From Bacteroidota bacterium (GTDB taxonomy: Bacteria; Bacteroidota; Bacteroidia; Bacteroidales; UBA10428), in NCBI GenBank assembly GCA_016699695.1, contig CP065006.1, positions 124,001 through 188,000 on the forward strand: 64,000 nucleotides of DNA. The letters run 5' to 3'. The notes under the pieces are model-generated. The model did not search any database. It had not been told where the DNA came from and saw only the letters and a program-made list of their open reading frames with translations. Of the stretch, positions 35,996 to 42,341 are shown piece after piece (position 1 is the stretch's first letter; the number at the start of each line of letters is the position of its first letter). The translations under genes were made by a program, and so were the position numbers.

Positions 35996-36340
35996 ATGGA
36001 ACGAATTCGGTCAGTCATTGCTTATAAGGGTTATTTCAAGGAATTTCTTATTGAACAGCCTCAAAGAGTTCAAGACAAAATTTTCAAAATCATTGAAATA
36101 ATTGAATTTCAGCAACGGATTCCAGAAAAGTATCTCAAGCATATTGAAGGAACAAAAGGACTTTACGAGGCAAGAATAAATCTTGGTTCTGATATTTGGC
36201 GAGTCTTTTGCTTTTTTGACAAAGGAAAATTAGTGATCCTACTGAATGGATTTCAGAAGAAATCGCAAAAGACACCAAAATCTGAAATTGATAGGGCGGA
36301 AAAGTTAATGAATGAGTATTTCAAAGAAAAAGGAGAATGA
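35996..36340 (+). CDS. type II toxin, RelE/ParE (HigB-like)
   Basis: 114 residues, ERIRSVIAYKGYFKEFL at the N-terminus and LYEARINLGSDIWRVFCFFD in the core, matching the RelE/ParE superfamily subgroup (Gp49/HigB-like) that cleaves mRNA on the ribosome. The toxin comes first and the antitoxin second, as in HigBA. The stop overlaps the antitoxin start by 4 bases (ATGA). Confidence 0.85.
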   Translation: MERIRSVIAYKGYFKEFLIEQPQRVQDKIFKIIEIIEFQQRIPEKYLKHIEGTKGLYEARINLGSDIWRVFCFFDKGKLVILLNGFQKKSQKTPKSEIDRAEKLMNEYFKEKGE

Positions 36341-36642
36341 ATATGAAAAATGCAAACACAACAACCTGGACTGACTTGAAAGACCAAGTATATGGAAAAC
36401 AAGGAACCGAGCGAAGAGATCGTTTAGACCGGGAATTTAAGTCTTTAAGGGTCGGATTAATGCTCAGAGAAGCAAGAGAAAAAAAACAAATGACCCAAGA
36501 CCAATTAGGACAGGTTATAGATAAAAAACGGAGTTTTATATCACGTATTGAAAATGACGCAAGTAATATGACATTAAAAACTCTATATGATATAGTGGAG
36601 AAAGGACTTGGCGGAAAAATAAAAATACAGATTGAATTTTAA
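36337..36642 (+). CDS. type II antitoxin with Xre-type helix-turn-helix
   Basis: 101 residues. The HTH spans about 45-95: LMLREAREKKQMTQDQLGQV, then KRSFISRIENDASNMTLKTL. It should neutralise the upstream RelE-like toxin and repress the module. The ATG at 36337 overlaps the toxin stop; an ATG at 36343 is an alternative start. No further gene is linked, because a repeat follows within 20 bases. Confidence 0.85.
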   Translation: MNMKNANTTTWTDLKDQVYGKQGTERRDRLDREFKSLRVGLMLREAREKKQMTQDQLGQVIDKKRSFISRIENDASNMTLKTLYDIVEKGLGGKIKIQIEF

Positions 36643-36656
36643 ATTTAAATCAAACA

Positions 36657-36819
36657 CCCCCAATCTAGTCCTCGTCTGCGACGAGGATTTTAGGATTTTA
36701 AGTTTTTAACTTATCTGCCTATCTAAAATACTTTAGCTCTTTTTATTCCGGCATTTCAAATGCCTTACTCATCGCTTTTTATCCTGCCCAATTGCGTTAT
36801 AAACGAGGACGAGAGGGGG
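36657..36819 (+). repeat. intergenic repeat family 2, copy 2 (MITE-like)
   Basis: 163 bases bounded by inverted ends CCCCC...GTCCTCG and CGAGGAC...GGGGG. It carries an internal 7-bp palindrome CCTCGTC-tgc-GACGAGG (36670-36686) and the family core TTCCGGCATTTCAAATGCCT. No coding capacity. The CCCCTCTCG-type end is shared with the 190-bp elements at 38.2-38.7 kb. Confidence 0.7.
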
Positions 36820-36886
36820 TAAATTTGTTATACGGTAATATGTTATTGTTTATAGCCACAAGTCTCAGACTTGCGGCAGTGAAGGC
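36819..36886 (+). repeat. 68-bp direct repeat, copy 1, with hairpin
   Basis: Nearly identical to 37710-37777 (two differences seen). It includes the hairpin GCCACAAGTC-tca-GACTTGCGGC at 36855-36877. Together the two copies bracket the hicAB module. Confidence 0.8.
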
Positions 36887-36978
36887 TCGAACCAGCCTGA
36901 TACAAGCTTGGACTAGCGGGGGACTTGCAAAAGGATTTGGAAAAATATCATCGATTGAATAAAAATAGAATTGATTTT

Positions 36979-37001
36979 GCAACTAAATATAGTTACATTT
37001 G
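36979..37001 (+). promoter_or_regulatory. hicAB promoter -7 box and palindromic operator
   Basis: TACATTTG (36994-37001) ends only three bases before the hicA ATG, so the transcript would have little or no leader. The imperfect palindrome GcAACTA-aata-TAGTTaC (36979-36996) lies immediately upstream and overlaps the box, a likely HicB operator. TTG at 36971-36973 is a possible -33 element (spacing 20). Confidence 0.55.
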
Positions 37002-37004
37002 CGT

Positions 37005-37247
37005 ATGTCTAAGAAAGAAAAACTTATTGCTCGATTTTTAACCATACCATCTGATTTTCATTATGATGAAGTGGTTAAGTTCTTAGGTTACTTTGATTTT
37101 GAAGAAGTAAAAAAGGGAAAAACTTCCGGTTCAAGAGTTAAGTTCATGAACAAGAAAGGAGTCCCGATTATGTTACACAAACCCCATCCAACGGGAATAA
37201 TGAAACACTATCAGCTAAAACAAATTAAGGAGGTATTAGGATTATGA
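37005..37247 (+). CDS. hicA: HicA-type toxin
   Basis: 80 residues from the ATG at 37005; a TTG six bases upstream lies within the promoter box. It matches the HicA mRNA interferase fold (small dsRBD-like). The segment GSRVKFMNKKGVPIMLHKPHP belongs to the subgroup in which HKPHP replaces the GSH motif. It should cleave mRNA when free of HicB. Its stop overlaps the hicB start by 4 bases (ATGA). Confidence 0.82.
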   Translation: MSKKEKLIARFLTIPSDFHYDEVVKFLGYFDFEEVKKGKTSGSRVKFMNKKGVPIMLHKPHPTGIMKHYQLKQIKEVLGL

Positions 37248-37594
37248 AAAACTTAGAATACAAAGGCTACACAGGTAGTATTGAATACAGCAAAGAAGAT
37301 GATTTGCTGTTTGGGAAAGTGCTTGGTATTAACGGTCTTATATCTTATGAAGGAAAGACTGGCAATGAATTAGAGACGGATTTTAAAGAGGCTATTGATA
37401 CTTACTTGACTGACTGTAAGAGTGATGGAGTTACTCCGGAGAAACCTTTTAAAGGAAGCTTTAATGTAAGGGTATCACCAAGGCTTCATCAAAAAGCGGC
37501 TTTACTGGCAATGGAAGATAAAATGTCGTTAAATAGCTTTGTTGCAGAATCCATAAGAGAAAGAATCTTTAAAGAAACCGGAAGTCAGATTTAA
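37244..37594 (+). CDS. hicB: HicB-type antitoxin
   Basis: 116 residues. N-terminal partial RNase H-like fold (YTGSIEYSKEDDLLFGKVLG, with GINGLISYEGKTGNEL), and a C-terminal ribbon-helix-helix (FNVRVSPRLHQKAALLAMED, then SLNSFVAESIRERIF) that should bind the operator upstream of hicA. It neutralises HicA. Confidence 0.88.
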   Translation: MKNLEYKGYTGSIEYSKEDDLLFGKVLGINGLISYEGKTGNELETDFKEAIDTYLTDCKSDGVTPEKPFKGSFNVRVSPRLHQKAALLAMEDKMSLNSFVAESIRERIFKETGSQI

Positions 37595-37639
37595 TCCTAT
37601 AACCCAACACACCAGCTGGCCCCAACTGGCCACCCCACT

Positions 37640-37662
37640 GCCGCAAGTCTGTGACTTGTGGC
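37640..37662 (+). repeat. isolated hairpin repeat GCCGCAAGTC-tgt-GACTTGTGGC
   Basis: A third copy of the hairpin found in the 68-bp direct repeats, here in inverted orientation and without its flanks. REP-like. Confidence 0.65.
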
Positions 37663-37709
37663 CAATTCAATAAAACAACAACAAGAAAAATGCCTGGCAC
37701 TTATTCCAG

Positions 37710-37777
37710 GTAAATTTGTTATTCGGTTATATGTTATTGTTTATAGCCACAAGTCTCAGACTTGCGGCAGTGAAGGC
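37710..37777 (+). repeat. 68-bp direct repeat, copy 2, with hairpin
   Basis: Partner of 36819-36886, hairpin at 37746-37768. It runs directly into the 77-bp repeat that follows. Confidence 0.8.
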
Positions 37778-37852
37778 GTAGTAAAAACTACGCTTAGTCT
37801 CTTTGTTTATTTGTTGTGCCGGTTATTCCGGCAAACTGCGCTCAATTAGGGG
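37776..37852 (-). repeat. 77-bp cassette repeat (family 3), copy 1
   Basis: It contains the hairpin GCGTAG-taaaaa-CTACGC (37776-37793), then CTCTTTGTTTATTTGTTGT, TTATTCCGGCAAACT and CTCAATTAGGGG. A second full copy of equal length is at 38946-39022 and a partial one at 38405-38444. The stop codon of the small membrane protein gene lies inside this repeat. Both full copies take the same position, behind a leftward gene. Confidence 0.8.
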
Positions 37853-38136
37853 TTAAGTAAAAAAATCTCAAACAAAATCGCAATACAAATAAATATTAAA
37901 ATCACTTTAATATATTCAATTTTGTAATTCGTTCTATTTGTTAAAGTATAAAAGAAAAGAGGTAATACCATAAAAACAGGTAAAATATAAAAGAACATAA
38001 TTTTACTTATCCAAATTACAGTTTCATTCAGTTTAATATCTCGTATCTGTATAGAAATTAAATAAAAAAAAATCAAAATGAAAAAAAACTGTACAGATCT
38101 AATAATACTTCCTATTTTATCAATATTTTTAATCAT
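37846..38136 (-). CDS. small three-helix membrane protein, candidate immunity protein
   Basis: 96 residues, ATG at 38136, with three hydrophobic helices (FFFILIFFYLISI, IMFFYILPVFMVLPLFFY, VILIFICIAILFEIFLL) and short basic loops. No known family recognised. The base composition is very AT-rich compared with the core genes. It lies in the same direction as the YwqK lipoprotein and the Rhs remnant, and is followed by the same 77-bp repeat, so it may be an orphan immunity gene. That role is an inference. Confidence 0.5.
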   Translation of the reverse strand: MIKNIDKIGSIIRSVQFFFILIFFYLISIQIRDIKLNETVIWISKIMFFYILPVFMVLPLFFYTLTNRTNYKIEYIKVILIFICIAILFEIFLLNP

Positions 38137-38213
38137 TTCTCCAATTTAAAAGTGGTATCGTTGTGCCAGTGCTTGATCCTAAATATAAAGGTGAGGTGCT
38201 AAATACAACACCC

Positions 38214-38403
38214 CCCTCTCGCGCGCTTTTGTAAAGCGTGCGGATTTTAGATTTTCTATTTTTAAAACTCTCAGACTTTATACTTTTCCAACATTTATTG
38301 AACTATCATCTAGGCAGCAATTTACTAAAAATACCGGATTGCAAATCCTAGCCTAATGCTATGCAAAACAATTCAGCACGCTTTACAAAAGCGCGCCAGT
38401 GGG
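38214..38403. mobile_element. 190-bp MITE-like element, copy A
   Basis: Perfect 21-bp inverted arms GCGCGCTTTTGTAAAGCGTGC (38221-38241 and complement 38376-38396) inside imperfect outer ends CCCTCTC / CAGTGGG. About four differences from copy B at 38468-38657 are visible. It has no coding capacity, so it would have to be moved by a transposase elsewhere. Confidence 0.8.
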
Positions 38404-38404
38404 T

Positions 38405-38444
38405 TTGTTGTGCTTGTTATTCAGACAAACTACGCTTAGTTAGG
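38405..38444 (-). repeat. partial 77-bp cassette repeat (family 3)
   Basis: TTTGTTGTGCTTGTTATTCA-like start and ACAAACTACGCTTAGTTAGG-like end match the 3' half of the family 3 repeat with several changes. It is flanked by the two 190-bp elements. Confidence 0.6.
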
Positions 38445-38467
38445 ATAATTTGTACTATCCACAATAT

Positions 38468-38657
38468 CCCTCTCGCGCGCTTTTGTAAAGCGTGCGGATT
38501 TTAGATTTTCTATTTTTAAAACTCTCAGACTTTATACTTTTCCAACATTTATTGAACTATCATCTAGGCAGCAATTTACTAAAAATGCCGGATTGCAAAT
38601 CCTATCCTAATGTTATACAAAACAATTCAGCACGCTTTACAAAAGCGCGCCAGTGGG
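38468..38657. mobile_element. 190-bp MITE-like element, copy B
   Basis: Same length and almost the same sequence as copy A, with inverted arms at 38475-38495 and 38630-38650. Its right end is joined directly to a family 2 repeat at 38659 that lacks its own left end. Confidence 0.8.
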
Positions 38658-38658
38658 G

Positions 38659-38790
38659 ATTTTAGGATTTTAAGTTTTTAACTTATCTGCCTATCTAAAA
38701 TACTTTAGCTCTTTTTATTCCGGCATTTCTAATGCCTTACTCATCGCTATTTATCCTGCCCATCCGCGTTATAAACGCGGACGAGAGGGG
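38659..38790 (+). repeat. intergenic repeat family 2, copy 3 (left end missing)
   Basis: It shares the core of 36657-36819 and ends CGCGGACGAGAGGGG, but starts abruptly behind element B. No gene lies between here and the lipoprotein gene. Confidence 0.7.
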
Positions 38791-38945
38791 TTAAAAAAAG
38801 TTGTTGGCTTTAGCATTATTAAATATTTGCTTTTTGGTATTAATGAAAATGGTCCAAGCCCGAAGCACATCGGGATTGAACCAGTCTCTATTTTTTATTG
38901 TTTGCTTGCGCTAGTGGGGAGGGAAAATGCTACAAAAATAAAAAA

Positions 38946-39022
38946 GCGTAGGAAAACCTACGCTTGGTCTCTTTGTTTATTTGTTGTACCAGTTATTCCG
39001 GCAAACTACGCTCAATTAGGGG
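38946..39022 (-). repeat. 77-bp cassette repeat (family 3), copy 2
   Basis: Hairpin GCGTAG-gaaaac-CTACGC (38946-38963) and CTCTTTGTTTATTTGTTGT, ending CTCAATTAGGGG one base before the stop codon of the lipoprotein gene. Same length and placement as copy 1. Confidence 0.8.
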
Positions 39023-39023
39023 C

Positions 39024-39626
39024 CTAGTCTTCTGGAAAAAATACCTCTCCATCGATACTTCGATAGGGAAATACTACAATTGATCTCGACTGATCAAGAT
39101 TAAAGTCAATTTCTTTTTCTAACTCGCCATTTGATCTATAAAAACGCCAAACTCCATCAGGCTCACCATTAATTGCATAGTGCCGAACAAGAGCCGTATC
39201 TCCAGTATTATAATATTGAATCCACACTCCCTGTTTTTTTCCAAGTTTGTATTGACCTTCCAATCTCTTACAGCCATTGTCATACCAAACTCTTATTATA
39301 GAATCATTTCTCATTTCAGACAAATAATACTCTATCTTACGTAAGGTGCCATTTTCATACCATTTTTTTGCTTCCCCTATAATTGAGCCATTATGTATAT
39401 AAAAAGCATTAGCCACACGGCCATTTTCGTAAAATGATATTTGCCAACCTTCAAGTTCATTATTCTTGTAATTCGCAATCTCCATTATTTTCCCGCTAAC
39501 ATAGAACTCCTGAAATGTTCCATTTTTTTGATTATCAATTTCATTTCCAGGTCTGTTTTGACAAGAACAACCTAAAACTAAGAATAGATTTAATACTATT
39601 GGAATTAAAAAAAAATATTTCATCAT
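39024..39626 (-). CDS. YwqK-type lipoprotein with MORN-like repeats, candidate immunity protein
   Basis: 200 residues. Lipoprotein signal FLIPIVLNLFLVLGCSCQ with lipobox LVLGC, so it should be anchored in a membrane. MORN-like toxin-antitoxin YwqK repeats follow: KIMEIANYKNNELEGWQISF, YENGTLRKIEYY, YDNGCKRLEGQYKLGKKQG, YNTGDTALVRHY and YRSNGELEKEIDF. Such proteins are annotated as antitoxins of polymorphic toxin systems in this phylum. It lies 12 bases behind the Rhs remnant and may protect against that toxin; this is inferred from position. Confidence 0.75.
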   Translation of the reverse strand: MMKYFFLIPIVLNLFLVLGCSCQNRPGNEIDNQKNGTFQEFYVSGKIMEIANYKNNELEGWQISFYENGRVANAFYIHNGSIIGEAKKWYENGTLRKIEYYLSEMRNDSIIRVWYDNGCKRLEGQYKLGKKQGVWIQYYNTGDTALVRHYAINGEPDGVWRFYRSNGELEKEIDFNLDQSRSIVVFPYRSIDGEVFFPED

Positions 39627-39638
39627 TATTAAATGTTA

Positions 39639-40740
39639 TTATTTGGTCGTAGTATTGTCAACTCTAACTCCTAAATTATACTCAGAAAAAGGATCGACTC
39701 TATCTGCTGGAGTAGCATAATCTTTCCCTAATAAGAGATCCAAAAAATCGATATTCACTGAGTCAAAAAATGAATCAGCAGCATCAATTGTATTAATAAT
39801 ATCTCCAACAGAATTAAGTTTAGGTCCAGAAGAAAGCCAACTATAAACAGTCGCAACATCCTCATGTATGATTGCCGCCCCAGTCAATGAATAAACTGTT
39901 TCCATCTGAGTATATGCATCCAGAAATCCAAGCGATTTCGCTTTATATTGCATTTGATATCTATCTTGATTATTTTGACGCTGATAAAATGCCTTATATA
40001 AATTAATATCACCCGCCATATCGCTACGTCCTCCTGCAAATTTTTCAAGTGAAGCTGTAAGTTTGATAGGATCAATCATATCTTCATCATAAATTGCTGA
40101 AATAAACTTTCCATTTACATCAAAGTATGCATGATAAGGTGAATTGTGCTCTACTCTAATAAACGTGTTCTGAGAAGTTAAATACCAATCATCACGTCCA
40201 TCTGGATCATATTTATTAAGTGGATTATTGCCCATAGCTAGATAAGAGCTCCAATGTTGTTTGTTGGGGTCAATGGTAGTCCACCTGCCAATTTTACTGT
40301 CGTACATACGGGCTTCGAAGCTGTTATAACCGTTTTCGTCGCCTTCGTCTTCGGCAAACTGGCCCTAGTAGCCAAAGCGGTATTTATTTGAGGAGACATA
40401 CCTGCGGCCTGGCATGGGCGAGCCGAAGGGGTAGTAGTCGGTAAAGCTTTGTACAATAACGTTGTTCGAGCTGGTCTCTAAGCCTTTTACATACAGGGCA
40501 ATGCGGCCACGGTACTTTTCTTCTTCAAGTGTAAGCGGAGGGTCGATGGTGGCGCTTATGCATTGCACACTCATGTTCTCACCATAAATTTTTATGGTCG
40601 AAGTTACTGTTCGAAGCATGCCATCTACTTGTTTCTGAGAGGTGAGTGCTGTAAATACCTGGCCGTCCACAAAATCTTTTCGGCCAAAATTAAACGCTTT
40701 TCGTGTAAGTTGCAAGGCGCCGCCGGGGCTGAGAATCTGA
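39639..40740 (-). pseudogene. 5'-truncated Rhs-repeat core gene with unknown C-terminal domain, broken by an amber codon
   Basis: The Rhs-associated core is split by an in-frame TAG (plus-strand 40365-40367) inside KYRFGY*GQFAEDEG, where homologues usually have Gln, so a single CAG to TAG change would explain it. The core continues with FEARMYDSKIGRWTTIDP and ends NPLNKYDPDGRDDW, after which about 170 unrecognised residues form the variable C-terminus (the toxin region in this family). The upstream limit is 40740, directly next to the sucD stop codon, so the long 5' part with repeats and secretion signal is absent. A downstream ATG (40307) could still make a 222-residue fragment. Confidence 0.85.
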
Positions 40741-41610
40741 TTATTTAAGTATTTCCCGCATTTTTTCCCCAATCTCCGCCGGCGACTGCACCACTGCAAT
40801 GCCACATTCCTGCATAATGCGCATTTTGGCTTCTGCGGTGTCGTCTTTTCCGCCCACAATGGCTCCTGCATGGCCCATACGCCTGCCTTTGGGTGCTGTC
40901 TGGCCGGCAATAAAGCCTACCACGGGCTTTTTCGAATTTTGTTTGTACCAATAAGCTGCTTCGGCTTCCATGGTGCCTCCAATTTCGCCTATCATCACTA
41001 CTCCCTGAGTATCTGCATCATTCATAAACAATTCGAGGGCTTCGCGGGTGGTGGTTCCAATAATGGGATCGCCTCCAATACCTATTGCTGTGGAAATACC
41101 CATTCCTGCCTTCACAATCTGGTCGGCAGCTTCGTAAGTAAGGGTTCCGGATTTGGAAACAATTCCGATTTTACCGGGTTTAAAAATAAATCCTGGCATA
41201 ATACCCACTTTACACTCGCCAGCCGTGATTATTCCCGGACAGTTAGGGCCAATGAGACGACTTTTCTTTCCATTTAAAAAGGCTTTTACCTTCATCATAT
41301 CCGAGGTGGGTATTCCTTCTGTGATACAAACAATAAGCTCCACTCCTGCCTCGGCAGCTTCCATTACAGCATCGGCGGCAAAGGGTGGTGGCACAAAAAC
41401 AATGGATACATTGGCTCCGGTTTCCTTTACTGCATCGGCAACGGTATTAAAAACAGGGCGATCGAGGTGACTTTGCCCGCCTTTTCCGGGTGTTACCCCT
41501 CCTACTACCTGGGTTCCGTATTCTATCATCTGACTGGCATGAAAACTACCTTCGGTACCTGTAAAGCCCTGCACCAGTACTTTCGATGCTTTATTCACTA
41601 ATACACTCAT
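40741..41610 (-). CDS. sucD: succinate-CoA ligase (ADP-forming) alpha subunit
   Basis: 289 residues from the ATG at 41610 (MSVLVNKASKVLVQG). The N-terminal CoA-binding domain has VQGFTGTEGSFHASQMIEYG, and the phosphohistidine loop is in KGRRMGHAGAIVG near residue 245. Makes succinyl-CoA or ATP in the citric acid cycle with the beta subunit. sucC is not adjacent: the gene upstream is a divergent four-helix protein. Its stop codon is the exact boundary of the Rhs remnant. Confidence 0.95.
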   Translation of the reverse strand: MSVLVNKASKVLVQGFTGTEGSFHASQMIEYGTQVVGGVTPGKGGQSHLDRPVFNTVADAVKETGANVSIVFVPPPFAADAVMEAAEAGVELIVCITEGIPTSDMMKVKAFLNGKKSRLIGPNCPGIITAGECKVGIMPGFIFKPGKIGIVSKSGTLTYEAADQIVKAGMGISTAIGIGGDPIIGTTTREALELFMNDADTQGVVMIGEIGGTMEAEAAYWYKQNSKKPVVGFIAGQTAPKGRRMGHAGAIVGGKDDTAEAKMRIMQECGIAVVQSPAEIGEKMREILK

Positions 41611-41753
41611 TGTTTTTGCGCTTTTAATTCTATCAAAAATAGCCTTTTTGCCTTTCAATGCAATACGAAATATTCGAATTATCAAATGCAGATTTCTCTA
41701 ACAAGACGATATAGAAAGAATAAAAGTCTATATTTTCTATCTTCACTATAGGA

Positions 41754-41780
41754 TTTGTAGTTTATTTTTTTATATCTTTG
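41754..41780 (+). promoter_or_regulatory. candidate promoter of the four-helix-bundle gene
   Basis: TTTG at 41754-41757 and TATCTTTG at 41773-41780 with a 15-base gap (a little short for the consensus), 68 bases before the ATG. Confidence 0.45.
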
Positions 41781-41848
41781 TCCTATCATTATTATAGTAT
41801 TTGTAGTATATATTGAATCAATCAAAGTAAAATATAACACTAAGCCTT

Positions 41849-42238
41849 ATGGAAAAGAAAATTAATCCTGATAATATTGAGCTTTTTACCCGCCAAATCG
41901 TAAAGCTTGCAATTGACCTGCCACAAGACAAAATAGGAGCAAATGCCCAAAAAGAAATCCTTACATCATCTACCCGAGCAACCACTGCTATCAAACTTGC
42001 CCTGCTCGAAAAGCCGGGAAAACAAGTGTATGATCAATTAAACCTGGTATTGGAAAACCTTTCAAGTGTAAAATTCTGGCTTGATTTTCTGGCGGCCGAG
42101 GAATACCTGAGTGCTGAGAGCTATAATTCATTTAAACAAGCCGCTAACGAAAATATCCTTCAAACACATGCATGGCGCTCAGAGCATGAAAAGCTTTTGG
42201 CACTTTCGTACCCGGGAGAATGGTTTCTGGTCGATTAG
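41849..42238 (+). CDS. four-helix-bundle protein (23S rRNA intervening-sequence family)
   Basis: 129 residues, almost all helical: ELFTRQIVKLAIDLPQDK, EILTSSTRATTAIKLALLE, LNLVLENLSSVKFWLDFLA. It matches the small four-helix-bundle family (ribosomal intervening-sequence type), common in Bacteroidota and of unknown function. No operon partner is evident. Confidence 0.7.
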   Translation: MEKKINPDNIELFTRQIVKLAIDLPQDKIGANAQKEILTSSTRATTAIKLALLEKPGKQVYDQLNLVLENLSSVKFWLDFLAAEEYLSAESYNSFKQAANENILQTHAWRSEHEKLLALSYPGEWFLVD

Positions 42239-42341
42239 GCGAAAACACTTTACAAAGATTGAGTGATATGCCCAGCCGCATTACCTGATTATTCATTCAA
42301 CGAACAAACCTATCATTATTAATTTTCAGCCAGCATTTCGC

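Noticed and set aside
35741..36027. Two overlapping short frames before the RelE-type toxin
   Set aside because: They are composed of the degenerate family 2 repeat and the promoter region of the module.
35695..39022. CRISPR array in the repeat-rich island
   Set aside because: The repeats are 68 to 190 bp, unevenly spaced and of several families; there are no short regular repeats with unique spacers and no cas genes.
38827..39027. 66-codon reading frame in the repeat island
   Set aside because: It is made largely of repeat DNA (the 77-bp family) and has no credible start or domain.
40744..40910. Upstream continuation of the Rhs-like frame
   Set aside because: It is the sucD gene read in another frame and shows no Rhs features.
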